NCBI GenBank assembly: GCA_017533485.1
Contig: JAFXIC010000057.1
Location: 1-64,000, forward strand
DNA length: 64,000 bases
Reading direction: 5' to 3'
DNA from: Oscillospiraceae bacterium
GTDB taxonomy: Bacteria > Bacillota > Clostridia > Oscillospirales > Ruminococcaceae
Shown here: positions 27,604 through 36,714 of the stretch, one piece after another
Numbering within the stretch: the stretch's first letter is position 1
Layout: each line of letters opens with the position of its first letter
The notes under the pieces: model-generated
Database searches by the model: none
Told to the model about the DNA's origin: nothing
What the model saw: only the letters and a program-made list of their open reading frames with translations
Position numbers and translations under genes: made by a program

Positions 27604-28446
27604 TTACTCCTTGACGCCGCCCAATGCGACACCAGCAATGATGTACTTTGAAAGCAGGAAGTAGATAGCAAACAGCGGTAAAACGGTGAGGAGCAATCCA
27701 AGATAAACTGCGCCGTATTCCGTTCTGTAAATATCGCCGCTCAGCTGGCTGACCATGATCGGCATGGTGTACTTGGTCTTATCAGTCAGCAAAATCATAG
27801 GAAGAAACAGATTGTTCCAGCTCTGAACGAAAGCGAAGATCGCCTGAGTTGCCATAGCCGGCTTCATCATGGGAAGTGCAATCTGGTTAAAGATTCTGAA
27901 TTCGCCGGCGCCGTCGATACGTGCAGACTGGAGGATTTCCATCGGCAGCGAGGACAGCATAAACTGGCGCATAAAGAATACGGTAGAAGGCGCTGCAATC
28001 GAAGGAAGTATGAGTGCAGCAAAATTGTTTGTCATACCAATGCTGTACATGAATTTATAGAAACCGATACTGGTAACAGTAGCAGGAATCATCAAAACAC
28101 ACATAATCATTGAGAAGAACGCATTGCGAAGTTTCCAGTCATAAGCAACAATCGCGAATGCAGTCATTGTCGAGAAATAAACAGTACAAGCGGTAACACC
28201 GACTGAAATGATTGCCGAGTTAAAGAAACCGGTCATCGCATTAAAGCTCTTGTCATTCAGAATAGCCAAGTTGTTCATGAAGTACGAAGAAGGGATGAGA
28301 GAAATCGCGTGGGATTCGATCTCACCACTGCTACGGGTTGAGTTGACAACCATGATCAGGAACGGCAGAATACACATAATCGTCAAAAAGATACAAACAA
28401 GATACTGAAAGATCTTATAGACGATTGGTAAGACTTTCTTTACCAT
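27604..28446 (-). CDS. ABC sugar transporter permease (AraQ/MsmG type)
   Basis: The second integral membrane subunit of a carbohydrate importer. The 280-residue protein has six hydrophobic segments and the EAA loop (ARIDGAGEFRIFNQIALPMMKP) that contacts the ATPase. It overlaps the upstream permease by 7 bases, so the two are translationally coupled and would form the heterodimeric channel. It is the last gene of the xylo-oligosaccharide operon, and no ATPase gene follows; such CUT1 systems usually share a general MsmK-type ATPase encoded elsewhere. Confidence 0.9.
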   Translation of the reverse strand: MVKKVLPIVYKIFQYLVCIFLTIMCILPFLIMVVNSTRSSGEIESHAISLIPSSYFMNNLAILNDKSFNAMTGFFNSAIISVGVTACTVYFSTMTAFAIVAYDWKLRNAFFSMIMCVLMIPATVTSIGFYKFMYSIGMTNNFAALILPSIAAPSTVFFMRQFMLSSLPMEILQSARIDGAGEFRIFNQIALPMMKPAMATQAIFAFVQSWNNLFLPMILLTDKTKYTMPIMVSQLSGDIYRTEYGAVYLGLLLTVLPLFAIYFLLSKYIIAGVALGGVKE

Positions 28447-29426
28447 ACGTTTCTAGCCCCCAATCTATTTTTACTTGCAGCTTTTTGCTCTAATTTTTTC
28501 ATTTTCTTAAACTCAGCAGCTTCTTTATCTCTCATAACATAGAATACCGCAAGTGAACAGAGACAGATCAGCACAAACATAACCATACTAGCAGCAGCCG
28601 CACGGTTGTAGAAGTTTCTGCCGGTAAATGCCTGCTTATAGATAAATACGTTTGCAGTATTGGTAGCCTGGTCCGGACCGCCGCCCAGATAGAGATAAGG
28701 AATATCGAACATATTCAGACCGCCGATCAAGCTCGTAATCAAGGTGTAGAGCAGGATGGTTTTCAGATTGGGAAGGGTAATCTGGAAGAAAGTCTGAACG
28801 CCGTTTGCACCGTCGATGTCAGCAGCTTCATAGATATCGGGGTTGATACCGAGTACACCGGAGACCAGGATGATCATGGTATAGCCGTACCAAGTCCAGA
28901 ACTGAATGAAAGCGACCGTCCATCTGGAAGCAGTCTTGTCTACGCTGAAATCATAGGAAGACTCAAGAATACCGGACGAAACGAGGAGATCGTTAATCGG
29001 GCCGGTGGGGTAGCCGAACAGCGCCTGGAACAAAATTGCAATTGTAGCAGCCGTAATAATATTCGGCATATAGAATACAACCTTAAAGAAGCCCTGACCT
29101 TTAATAGCATTGCGTTTTGTAGTAAACCAAGCTGTTAAAACCATGGCTAAGGTAATCTGGGGAATGAAGTTCATAATCCAGATTCTTACAGTATTAAAGA
29201 TAGCACGAACGAAGGTACCGTTGGTCAGAACGAGTTTAAAGTTTGCCAAGGGTTCCTCGAGAATATGCCATTCATCGTTACCGGCGCCCTGACAGTCAGT
29301 AAAACCGAGGAGCGCAGTATAGATTGTCGGATAGAGCGAAAAGATGAGAAACGTGATGATAAAGGGCAGGCTGAACATATAGCCGTATTTCGCGTTCGAA
29401 ATACCCTTAATGTACTTCCGTTTCAT
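28440..29426 (-). CDS. ABC sugar transporter permease (MsmF/UgpA type)
   Basis: The first integral membrane subunit of the importer. The 328-residue protein starts MKRKYIKGISNAKYGYMFSLPFIITFLIF. It has six membrane segments and an EAA loop near residue 220 (EAADIDGANGVQTFFQITLP). The basic C-terminal tail is typical of this subunit. It lies 105 bases after the binding-protein gene, with a hairpin between them, and overlaps the next permease. Confidence 0.9.
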   Translation of the reverse strand: MKRKYIKGISNAKYGYMFSLPFIITFLIFSLYPTIYTALLGFTDCQGAGNDEWHILEEPLANFKLVLTNGTFVRAIFNTVRIWIMNFIPQITLAMVLTAWFTTKRNAIKGQGFFKVVFYMPNIITAATIAILFQALFGYPTGPINDLLVSSGILESSYDFSVDKTASRWTVAFIQFWTWYGYTMIILVSGVLGINPDIYEAADIDGANGVQTFFQITLPNLKTILLYTLITSLIGGLNMFDIPYLYLGGGPDQATNTANVFIYKQAFTGRNFYNRAAAASMVMFVLICLCSLAVFYVMRDKEAAEFKKMKKLEQKAASKNRLGARNVW

Positions 29427-29450
29427 CGGAAACGCCTCCTTTCATGCAAG

Positions 29451-29494
29451 ACTGCACATGGGGAGGAGACAGAATAACTGTCTCCTCCGTGCAG
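29451..29494 (-). other. Stem-loop between binding-protein and permease genes
   Basis: A perfect 11-bp stem (GGAGGAGACAG/CTGTCTCCTCC, 5-base loop, 29462-29488) extended by CTGCAC/GTGCAG outside. No T tract follows on the minus strand. It is probably an mRNA-stabilising or partial-termination element that raises binding protein over permease, as known in other sugar operons. Confidence 0.6.
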
Positions 29495-29531
29495 TGTAAA
29501 TTTTAAGTGCCTTTAGAGGTGTTCAATACAA

Positions 29532-30962
29532 TCAGGTATCGAGGCCGAGTTCGTCAGCAACAGCCTGCTTGAAGTCCTTCAGAGCGTCTTCACGGGACTT
29601 CTGACCGCTGGTGTACTGTCTGACCTGGTCACGCCAGAGTTTGTTGATGGACTCGTCATACTGGGTGAGGTTCTTACCGTTTGCGAACTCGTTAGCCGGA
29701 ACGAATACGTCGAACATATTCTGACCGCCGAGGAAGTCGATTTCGCCGTTGGACTTCTTCATAACAACGTTAGAAGCAACGGAATCCTTGGTGCCTGCAT
29801 CATTGTAGGTACCGTTTGCCCACATATACTGGAGGCCGGTCTCAGAAGTATCGAGGGTGATCCACTCGATGATATCGCCGACAGCTTCCTTATTTTCAGA
29901 ATCCTTGTTACCGAGTACCCAGGTGCCGCCCCAGAAGAAGCCTACCGGAGGCTCACAAACAGCCCAGTCGCCCCATGTGCCTTCGCGCTCTTCAGTTGCC
30001 TTATCATCGCCGCAGTTATCGCCCATGGTGTAGTTGATGAGCCAAGCCGGTCCGAAGAAGCCAAAGATACCCTTTTTGCCTTCGCCCTTCATATCGGAGA
30101 ACCAGCCTTCCTCCCAGTCCTTAGTATCGTTGTGGTAGTTGTTTTCCATGAGCTTCATGGACTGATCGAGGAATGCCTCACGCTTAGCGTCGATGACGAG
30201 CTTGTTGCCGTCAACCCAGCCGCTCTCGGAGCTGTTCTCAACAGCGTGCCACATATCGCCGTCACCGGAAACGATGCCGTAGCCCTTAGCCTTCAGCTTT
30301 TCAGCTGCTTCGAAGAACTTATCCCAGCCCGGGCCGATTTCGGACTTAATGGTTGCGGGATCATCCGTGCCGAATGCATCCTTAGCGATGGAACGACGAT
30401 AGATGAACGCACCGCCGGTAGCCTGGTAGCCCAGACCTACAACCTTGCCGTCGCCGTTGGTACCGATATCAACGGAGTACTGAGCGATTTCAGCTTCTGC
30501 GATCTTAGCAGCGGTGTCGATGCCGAGATCATCATAAGCAGCAGCATACTTAGCCATGTCGCCCTGCGTATACTTCAGAACGAAAGCAGCCTCTGCAGCG
30601 TACATATCGGGAGCATCCTTGCCGCCGCCCAGGAGAGCCTGGTCGAGAGCGGGCTGATACAGACCGTCAGTTGTCGGAACGATGGTTTCCTTGATTTCGT
30701 ACTTTGCAGCGAAATCAGGGTTCATCTCGCAGTACTTCTTAACCATGCCCGGAACTTCATCAGTGAAAGCATAGATGTTCAGAGTGGTCTTCTCGCCGTC
30801 AGCGGGCTTCTCTTCTTCCTCATCCTTATCAGCGGGCTTTTCAGAATCAGAAGCGGGAGCGGTGGTCTCAGCAGGCTTGTTGCCAGCATCGCTGTCATCA
30901 GTACAAGCTGTGAAGGTGAGCAGCATAGTCAGAGCTGCAAGTGCGGATACAACCTTTTTCAT
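29532..30962 (-). CDS. Sugar-binding lipoprotein of the ABC importer
   Basis: Family 1 extracellular solute-binding protein, probably for xylo-oligosaccharides given its neighbours xylA and GH3. The 476-residue protein has a lipoprotein signal peptide with lipobox LTFTAC (Cys20), an acidic/Pro linker (about 24-57), then a two-lobe binding fold (NIYAFTDEVPGMVKKY..., GPGWDKFFEAAEKLKAKGYG, FGFFGPAWLINYTMGD). It lies 76 bases after xylA; a small CTGTCGGA/TCCGACAG hairpin at 30994-31013 sits in that gap. The start ATG has a GGAGG site. Confidence 0.9.
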   Translation of the reverse strand: MKKVVSALAALTMLLTFTACTDDSDAGNKPAETTAPASDSEKPADKDEEEEKPADGEKTTLNIYAFTDEVPGMVKKYCEMNPDFAAKYEIKETIVPTTDGLYQPALDQALLGGGKDAPDMYAAEAAFVLKYTQGDMAKYAAAYDDLGIDTAAKIAEAEIAQYSVDIGTNGDGKVVGLGYQATGGAFIYRRSIAKDAFGTDDPATIKSEIGPGWDKFFEAAEKLKAKGYGIVSGDGDMWHAVENSSESGWVDGNKLVIDAKREAFLDQSMKLMENNYHNDTKDWEEGWFSDMKGEGKKGIFGFFGPAWLINYTMGDNCGDDKATEEREGTWGDWAVCEPPVGFFWGGTWVLGNKDSENKEAVGDIIEWITLDTSETGLQYMWANGTYNDAGTKDSVASNVVMKKSNGEIDFLGGQNMFDVFVPANEFANGKNLTQYDESINKLWRDQVRQYTSGQKSREDALKDFKQAVADELGLDT

Positions 30963-31038
30963 AATAAATCCTCCATGAGTTGTTTTATTTTGACTGTCGG
31001 AGAGTTCCGACAGTACTTAACGGATAAATGAATAGAGA

Positions 31039-32358
31039 TTAGAGGCTGAACAGGACGTTGTTCACGATAGATTCGAGCATTTCCTGTCTGCCGCTTGTAA
31101 GGGAATCGGTAACCTCGCCCTTGGAGAGCGCATAAGCTTCGAGTGCTGCGAGATCAGCCTTACCGGAGATGATGTCAGCACCGATGCCGGTTGTCCAGGA
31201 AGCATAACGATCAGCGATGAACTTATCGATTCTGCCGTCCTCAACGAGTTTGCGAGCAGCCTTGTAGCCGAGTGCGAAAGCATCCATACCGGCGATATAG
31301 GAGAGGAAGATATCTTCCATGGTAAAGGAACCGCGGCGAGCTTTTGCATCGAAGTTGAGACCGCCGTTGGTAAAGCCGCCGGCCTTAATGACTTCGTACA
31401 TGCACATGGTTGTTTCGTAAACATTGGTCGGGAACTGGTCGGTATCCCAGCCGAGCAGACCATCACCCTGGTTTGCATCGATGGAACCGAAGACGCCGTT
31501 TGTGCGAGCAACATTCAGCTCATGCTGGAAGGTGTGCTGTGCAAGTGTAGCGTGGTTGGCTTCGATGTTCATCTTGAAGTCCTTATCGAGACCATATTTT
31601 CTGAGGAAGCCGAGTACGGTAGCGGTATCGAAATCATACTGATGCTTGGTCGGCTCCTTCGGCTTCGGCTCGATGTAGAAATCACCCGTGAAACCGATGC
31701 TTCTGCCGTATTCAACAGCCATCTTCATCAGGCGGGCCATGTTATCCAGCTCAAGACCCATATCGGTATTGAGGAGGGTTTCATAGCCTTCTCTTCCGCC
31801 CCAGAAGACATAACCTGTACCGCCGAGTTTTACAGTTGCTTCGAGTGCTTTTTTGATCTGTGCAGCAGCGTAAGCAAAGACATCAGCGGAGGGGGAAGTG
31901 CCTGCACCGTGCATATAGCGCGGATGATCGAAGCACTTTGCAGTACCCCAGAGGAGTTTCTTACCGGTTTCCTTCTGCTTCTTTTCGAGATAATCTACAA
32001 CCTTTTCGAGCTTTTCATTGCTTTCTGCAAGAGAGCTGTACTCCGGAGAGAGATCGCGGTCATGGAAGCAGTAGTAGTCGATGGAGAGTTTTTCCATCAG
32101 CTCAAATGCGGCATCAACTTTAGCGATCGCACGCTTTTCGGGATCGGATTCTGCCCATGTCTTATCGGTGGTACCACATCCGAACATATCGGTGCCGTCG
32201 CCGCCCATGGTATGCCACCAGGAAAGCGCGAACTTTAACTGTTCTCTCATCGTCTTACCGTCGATGATTTCTTCCGGGTTGTAATACTTGAACGCAAACG
32301 GATTGGTGGAATCCTTTCCCTCAAAGGGGATTTTGCCAATGCTGAAGTATTCTTTCAT
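31039..32358 (-). CDS. xylA: Xylose isomerase
   Basis: Interconverts D-xylose and D-xylulose using two divalent metals. I choose ATG 32358 (protein [14 protein letters not shown]..., 439 residues) because its GGAGG site sits inside a longer in-frame candidate that begins at 32376. Family motifs are visible: [64 protein letters not shown] and [20 protein letters not shown], which provide the His base and the metal-binding Glu/Asp residues. This is a full-length class II enzyme. It lies downstream of the GH3 gene in the operon. The next enzyme, xylulokinase, is not in this window. Confidence 0.96.
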   Translation of the reverse strand: MKEYFSIGKIPFEGKDSTNPFAFKYYNPEEIIDGKTMREQLKFALSWWHTMGGDGTDMFGCGTTDKTWAESDPEKRAIAKVDAAFELMEKLSIDYYCFHDRDLSPEYSSLAESNEKLEKVVDYLEKKQKETGKKLLWGTAKCFDHPRYMHGAGTSPSADVFAYAAAQIKKALEATVKLGGTGYVFWGGREGYETLLNTDMGLELDNMARLMKMAVEYGRSIGFTGDFYIEPKPKEPTKHQYDFDTATVLGFLRKYGLDKDFKMNIEANHATLAQHTFQHELNVARTNGVFGSIDANQGDGLLGWDTDQFPTNVYETTMCMYEVIKAGGFTNGGLNFDAKARRGSFTMEDIFLSYIAGMDAFALGYKAARKLVEDGRIDKFIADRYASWTTGIGADIISGKADLAALEAYALSKGEVTDSLTSGRQEMLESIVNNVLFSL

Positions 32359-32388
32359 GCTTAAATTAACCTCCATTTTGTATGATAC

Positions 32389-34467
32389 TCACAGAATGAT
32401 CTGTGTGGTCAGGCACTTGGAACCGAGGAGCTGTTCGCTGATTGCATCAGGCTGCTGTGTACCGGCAAAGAGCGTGAACTGTTTGCCGCGGACAGCGCGG
32501 ACGCCGTCATCATCCACAGACTCGAACGCTGACTTCGGGAGTGTAAGGGAAACCTGTTTGGTTTCGTTTGCCGCGAGTGCGACACGCCGGAATCCGCAGA
32601 GGCTGTAATTCTTTACGGCACAGGCTGCATCATCCTTGATATAGAGCTGAACAACATCTTCCGTGTCGCGGCTGTCGGTATTGGTGATATCGAGTGTAAC
32701 ATTCATGCCGTCAACCTTGAGGTTGCTGCAGGCGGTTTTCGCATAGGAAAGACCGAAACCGAACGGATAGAGGACGTTGTCGCTGATATTGCGGTATGTA
32801 CGGTTTGCCATGGAATAGTCGCAGAAATCGGGGAGCTTATCGGCTGTCTCATAGAATGTGACAGGGAGCTTACCGGAGAAATCGGTATTTCCGAGGAGCA
32901 GGTTCATGAGCGCCTTACCGCCGTACTGACCGGGATACCATGCATGGACGAGTGCGTCACAGTCAGCCTCGACATTGATGGCACTTCCGGCAGCGGTTAC
33001 GATAATGGTAGGCTTTCCTTTTGCGAGGACCTTGGAAAGGAGAAGTCTCTGGGGTGCGGGGAGTCTGAGGTCGATCTTATCGCCGGAGGAGAATTCGTTT
33101 CCTGCATCTCCTTCTTCGCCCTCGATGTAAGCATCGAGACCGACGCAGAGGATGACGAGATCGGACTGTTCCGCAACAGTTTCGGCTTCTGCGATACGGT
33201 CATTGGCTCTTGCAAGTCCGCTGGTGCGGTCTTTATAGAGGTGACAGCCCTGAGAGTAGAGGACTCTACCGGAGAAAGCATCCTGAACACCTTCGAGGAA
33301 GGTAACATATCTGTCGGCAGTACCGCAGTAGTTGCCTTCGAGTGCTTCACGGCTGTTTGCGTTGGGGCCGATGACACCGATGGTCTGATACTTGCTGAGA
33401 TCGAGCGGGAGAATACCGTTGTTTTTCAGCAGTACCATCGAACGCTCTGCACATTTGAGCGAAAACGCCTTATGTTCTTCACAGGCGACAACGCTGTACG
33501 GAATCTTGTCATATTCGGTTTCCGCGTCAAACATTCCCAGACGGATTCTAGTACGCATGACATGGATGCAGGCGTTACGGATATCTTCTTTTGTAACAAG
33601 CCCTTTTTCGAGTGCCTGCATGAGTTTTTCATAGACTCTGCCGGCATTGAGGTCGAGGCCGCTTTTGATTGCCGCAGCAGCGGTTTCCACCTGATTTTTG
33701 GTGAGCTTGTGGTTGATATCGAAATCTTCGAGGGCATTGAAGTCAGAAACGAAATGACCGTCAAAGCCCCATTCCTTGAGGCGATCCATCAGAACCGTGC
33801 TTGCGCAGGCGCCTTCGCCGTTGACGCGGTTATAAGCACCCATCACAGCCTCGACCTTTGCATCCTCGACAAGAACGCGGAATGCAGGGAGGTAGGTTTC
33901 TTCCATATCCTTTTTGGATGCAACGGCATCAAAGGAATGGCGGATTGCCTCGGGACCGCTGTGTACAGCGTAATGCTTTGCACAAGCGGCAGTTTTCATA
34001 ACCTTGCCGTCGCCCTGAAGACCTTCGACAAAAGCCTTTCCGAGCATGGCAGTCAGATAGGGATCTTCGCCGTAGGTTTCCTGACCGCGGCCCCAGCGGG
34101 GATCACGAAAAATATTGATGTTCGGAGACCATAGCGTCAGTCCTTTATAGATATCACGATCCTCATGTTTTGAGATTTCGTTGTATTTTGCACGTGTTTC
34201 AGTAGAAATTACATCTGCAACAGCTTTCATTCCCTCTGCGTCGAACATGGCAGCGAGAGCGATTGCCTGGGGGAACATTGTTGCAACACCTGCACGAGCG
34301 AGTCCGTGCAGTCCTTCATTCCACCAGTTATAGGCAGGAATGCCGAGGCGCTCGATTGCGGGAGCGTCGTAGATGAGCTGGCCGCACTGTTCTTCAACCG
34401 TCATCCGGTCGGTAAGATCGACTGCGCGCTCCAGCGGACTCAGCGCAGGATTCTGATATTTCTCCAA
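32389..34467 (-). CDS. Intracellular GH3 beta-xylosidase-type glycosidase
   Basis: Removes terminal beta-linked sugars, here most likely xylose from imported xylo-oligosaccharides. The 692-residue protein has no signal peptide, so it is cytoplasmic. The N-terminal barrel (about 20-330) carries the nucleophile D242 in HFVSDFNALED. The flavodoxin-like C-domain (about 360-560) and a fibronectin-like end domain (about 590-692) follow. NWWNEGLHGLAR and SPNINIFRDPRWGRGQETYGEDP are typical of GH3 xylosidases. The start is TTG with GGAGG upstream. The gene is second in the operon. Confidence 0.88.
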   Translation of the reverse strand: MEKYQNPALSPLERAVDLTDRMTVEEQCGQLIYDAPAIERLGIPAYNWWNEGLHGLARAGVATMFPQAIALAAMFDAEGMKAVADVISTETRAKYNEISKHEDRDIYKGLTLWSPNINIFRDPRWGRGQETYGEDPYLTAMLGKAFVEGLQGDGKVMKTAACAKHYAVHSGPEAIRHSFDAVASKKDMEETYLPAFRVLVEDAKVEAVMGAYNRVNGEGACASTVLMDRLKEWGFDGHFVSDFNALEDFDINHKLTKNQVETAAAAIKSGLDLNAGRVYEKLMQALEKGLVTKEDIRNACIHVMRTRIRLGMFDAETEYDKIPYSVVACEEHKAFSLKCAERSMVLLKNNGILPLDLSKYQTIGVIGPNANSREALEGNYCGTADRYVTFLEGVQDAFSGRVLYSQGCHLYKDRTSGLARANDRIAEAETVAEQSDLVILCVGLDAYIEGEEGDAGNEFSSGDKIDLRLPAPQRLLLSKVLAKGKPTIIVTAAGSAINVEADCDALVHAWYPGQYGGKALMNLLLGNTDFSGKLPVTFYETADKLPDFCDYSMANRTYRNISDNVLYPFGFGLSYAKTACSNLKVDGMNVTLDITNTDSRDTEDVVQLYIKDDAACAVKNYSLCGFRRVALAANETKQVSLTLPKSAFESVDDDGVRAVRGKQFTLFAGTQQPDAISEQLLGSKCLTTQIIL

Positions 34468-34493
34468 GATGATTCCTCCATTGGGGTTTTCCC

Positions 34494-35384
34494 TTATATT
34501 TTCTGAATATACGAGGAAATAACATCATTGGTGGGAAGTTTCGACTCAGTGATTTCCCAGGTTTCTTTCAGCGATGCGGTTTCCATCGGATTATATTCAC
34601 GTTCCTCGCCGAGTAATTCGACTTCAAGGAAATGCTGATTGGTATAGGTTTCGAAATTACAGCAGAAATCGGGATAATCCGTTTTTTCGTAAGCTGCAAA
34701 AGATTTGCGGAGCACCTGACCGTTTGCGGCGTAGACGACATATCCGTCGTTGACATTGAAGCCGACCTTGAACGGTGTATTGCAGTGTTCATCGTGCTGC
34801 AGGGTTGCGTAGTTGTCGGCAAGGGCAAAGCGTTCGTCCCGGAGACTGGAGTAGCTCCAGAGTGCCATTGTGCGATTGGGGAGGAAGCCTGTTTTCTCGG
34901 TGCAGAGCGGAATGAATTCGGTGCCGCCGGACGCGAAGCCTGTGACTGACCAGGGCGCGAAGCGCTGGGGTGTATCGGAACAGTTGGTAATGGAATTTGT
35001 GATATGTACAACATTTCCTTCTGTCATTTCACAAACAAGCCGGAACTGTTTTTTGGACAGGGTCATGTCGGGTGTCAGGATCAGCGTGTTATTTTTGAAA
35101 GTATAGCTGACCGGATTGTTGTCGGGGAGATAGGTTTCGGGCATTACTTCGGGTGCAGACCAGAGTCTGTGTCCGCCGTAGGCATACCAGATACCATAGC
35201 CGCGGTTCATCTCATAGAAATCCCTGTCGAGGTCTTCGAAAAGGATATTGTCTTTTCCGCGGATACCAAAATAGATGATACGCGGACCGACTTCGATGGT
35301 AGCCATGAGCTTGATGATGCCATTATCGAGGCAAACACAGCGCCCGAAATTCTTATATTCGGTTTCGTAGCATTTTACAGACAT
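34494..35384 (-). CDS. DUF4380-like, mutarotase-fold-type protein
   Basis: A 296-residue cytoplasmic protein, first gene of the xyl operon. The sequence pattern (YKNFGRCVCLDNG, ATIEVGPRIIYFG, GGHRLWSAPEVMPETY, FAPWSVTGFASGGTEFIPL) resembles the DUF4380 group related to aldose-1-epimerase folds. A sugar-binding or sugar-epimerising role is possible but unproven. Its position ahead of GH3 and xylA, and next to a divergent AraC regulator, suggests it acts on the same sugar. The ATG has an AAAGGAG site. Confidence 0.6.
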   Translation of the reverse strand: MSVKCYETEYKNFGRCVCLDNGIIKLMATIEVGPRIIYFGIRGKDNILFEDLDRDFYEMNRGYGIWYAYGGHRLWSAPEVMPETYLPDNNPVSYTFKNNTLILTPDMTLSKKQFRLVCEMTEGNVVHITNSITNCSDTPQRFAPWSVTGFASGGTEFIPLCTEKTGFLPNRTMALWSYSSLRDERFALADNYATLQHDEHCNTPFKVGFNVNDGYVVYAANGQVLRKSFAAYEKTDYPDFCCNFETYTNQHFLEVELLGEEREYNPMETASLKETWEITESKLPTNDVISSYIQKI

Positions 35385-35408
35385 ATCTAGCTCCTTTCAT
35401 TTGTAACC

Positions 35409-35437
35409 ATTATATATCATTATCACCAAATAGACTA
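35409..35437 (-). promoter_or_regulatory. Candidate activator-dependent promoter of the xyl operon
   Basis: Minus strand -10 TATAAT (35414-35409) with a poor -35 TAGTCT (35437-35432) at 17 bp. A weak -35 with an upstream direct repeat is what an AraC-type activator would need. Confidence 0.5.
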
Positions 35438-35441
35438 GCCA

Positions 35442-35470
35442 AAAATTGCGGTTTTGTTGCTGAAAATTGC
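35442..35470. promoter_or_regulatory. Direct repeat, likely AraC-family operator
   Basis: AAAATTGC occurs at 35442-35449 and again at 35463-35470, 21 bp apart, so on the same face of the helix. The repeats lie just upstream of the xyl operon -35 (centred near -44 and -65) and between the two divergent promoters. The two half-sites and spacing fit an AraC/XylS protein with two HTH motifs. Confidence 0.55.
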
Positions 35471-35498
35471 TCATTTCGTACAAAATGTTCGAAAGGTA

Positions 35499-35527
35499 TT
35501 TACAAAAAATCAACTTTGTACTATAAT
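35499..35527 (+). promoter_or_regulatory. Sigma-A promoter of the araC-family gene
   Basis: TTTACA (35499-35504), a 17-bp spacer, TATAAT (35522-35527). It gives a leader of about 125 bases. Confidence 0.75.
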
Positions 35528-35658
35528 AATAATGTAGCAAAAGGGCAATCTGCGCGTGTTTCCGGAGCAAATTTTGGGCAATTGGAAACGTTGTTGTGAT
35601 TTTGCTGCATCAGAGAGAAAAAGGAAGCGATATGAACGTTATTTAGGGAGAAATTGAT

Positions 35659-36576
35659 ATGATTAAGAATTTATCCGGTGATTTCGAGACAGTAGAATAC
35701 GAAAATAAACGATTTGTCATGCTTTATGACAATGTACAAACGGAGTTTTACCCGACCCACTGGCATAATGCGATTGAAATTATTATGCCGATTGAGAATT
35801 CATTCACAGTCCGAACCGGCGGAGAAAGCTTTTTGCTTGAGGAGCGTGAGATTTTGATTATCCCGCCCGGAGAGCTGCATACACTCCCGCCGCAGGAAGG
35901 AAGAAGAATTATTTTCCAGTGTGACAACAGTGTGCTTTCGGATGTCAGTGCACTGGACGCAATCAAGCCTGTGCTTGCAACGCCCCAGCATATTACGCCA
36001 GAACTGGATAAGACGCTGTATCTTCGGGCGAAAAAAGCAATACTGGATATTTATTCCCAGTATTATGCATATTCGGAAATCTCTGATGTCAAAATCTACA
36101 TGAATCTGATCAGCCTTCTGGTATCTGTGCGTGAGTATCAGATCGAGCGGACACGTATCTCGCTTGCCTGTGCAAAGGACAAGATGTACCAGTATTCCGA
36201 GAAATTCAATATGGTGCTCAAGTATATTGATAAGAACTATATGTATGATATTTCTCTGGATAAGCTCGCGGATATTGCGGGATACAGTAAATACCATTTT
36301 TCCCGTATCTTCAAGGAATTCAATTCGATGTCCTATTTACAGTACATCAATCTCCGCCGGACACGTGCCGCAGAAATGCTGCTGCTGGATCCGTCCATTC
36401 CGATTACAGAAGTTGCGATGCGTTCGGGATTTTCGAGTCTTACGACATTCAACCGCATCTTCAAGGAAATCAAGCATTGTACACCGTCGGATTATAAACG
36501 GTTTTACAGCATCGGCAATCAGGATGCGCTGTCGGAGAATACCGAGGAAGAATTCGATTATGATTCCGAGAACTAA
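35659..36576 (+). CDS. AraC-family transcriptional regulator of the xyl operon
   Basis: A 305-residue regulator. The N-terminal cupin sensor (about 20-95; HWHNAIEIIMPI, EREILIIPPGELH) should bind a sugar. The C-terminal double helix-turn-helix (about 190-290) reads ISLDKLADIAGYSKYHFSRIFKE and PITEVAMRSGFSSLTTFNRIFKE, the AraC/XylS signature. It is divergent from the xylo-oligosaccharide operon and separated from it by a pair of direct repeats, so it most likely activates that operon in response to xylose or oligomers (inference). It has a clear promoter and a terminator. Confidence 0.9.
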   Translation: MIKNLSGDFETVEYENKRFVMLYDNVQTEFYPTHWHNAIEIIMPIENSFTVRTGGESFLLEEREILIIPPGELHTLPPQEGRRIIFQCDNSVLSDVSALDAIKPVLATPQHITPELDKTLYLRAKKAILDIYSQYYAYSEISDVKIYMNLISLLVSVREYQIERTRISLACAKDKMYQYSEKFNMVLKYIDKNYMYDISLDKLADIAGYSKYHFSRIFKEFNSMSYLQYINLRRTRAAEMLLLDPSIPITEVAMRSGFSSLTTFNRIFKEIKHCTPSDYKRFYSIGNQDALSENTEEEFDYDSEN

Positions 36577-36580
36577 ACGA

Positions 36581-36617
36581 GAATACACCCATGCTGTTTT
36601 GGCATGGGTGTATTTTT
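36581..36617 (+). terminator. Terminator of the araC-family gene
   Basis: AATACACCCATGC/GCATGGGTGTATT hairpin with a T run, about 5 bases after the stop codon. Confidence 0.88.
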
Positions 36618-36651
36618 ATTGTATATATAAATAGTATATATGATCAAACGG

Positions 36652-36686
36652 AACCGCCTGCATGAGAAATCATGCAGGCGGTTTTT
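36652..36686. terminator. Hairpin downstream of the LRR gene
   Basis: A 13-bp stem (ACCGCCTGCATGA/TCATGCAGGCGGT). A T tract follows on the plus strand; on the minus strand the tail is the weaker TTCCGTTTG. It is the only stem at the 3' end of the LRR gene, so it probably serves that gene as well. Confidence 0.6.
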
Positions 36687-36714
36687 ACTTTGGGATATTG
36701 TCCGGATGGAAATA

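Noticed and set aside
32944..34134. A 396-codon open frame opposite the GH3 gene
   Set aside because: It is a reverse-strand shadow of a well-supported gene, with no start signals.
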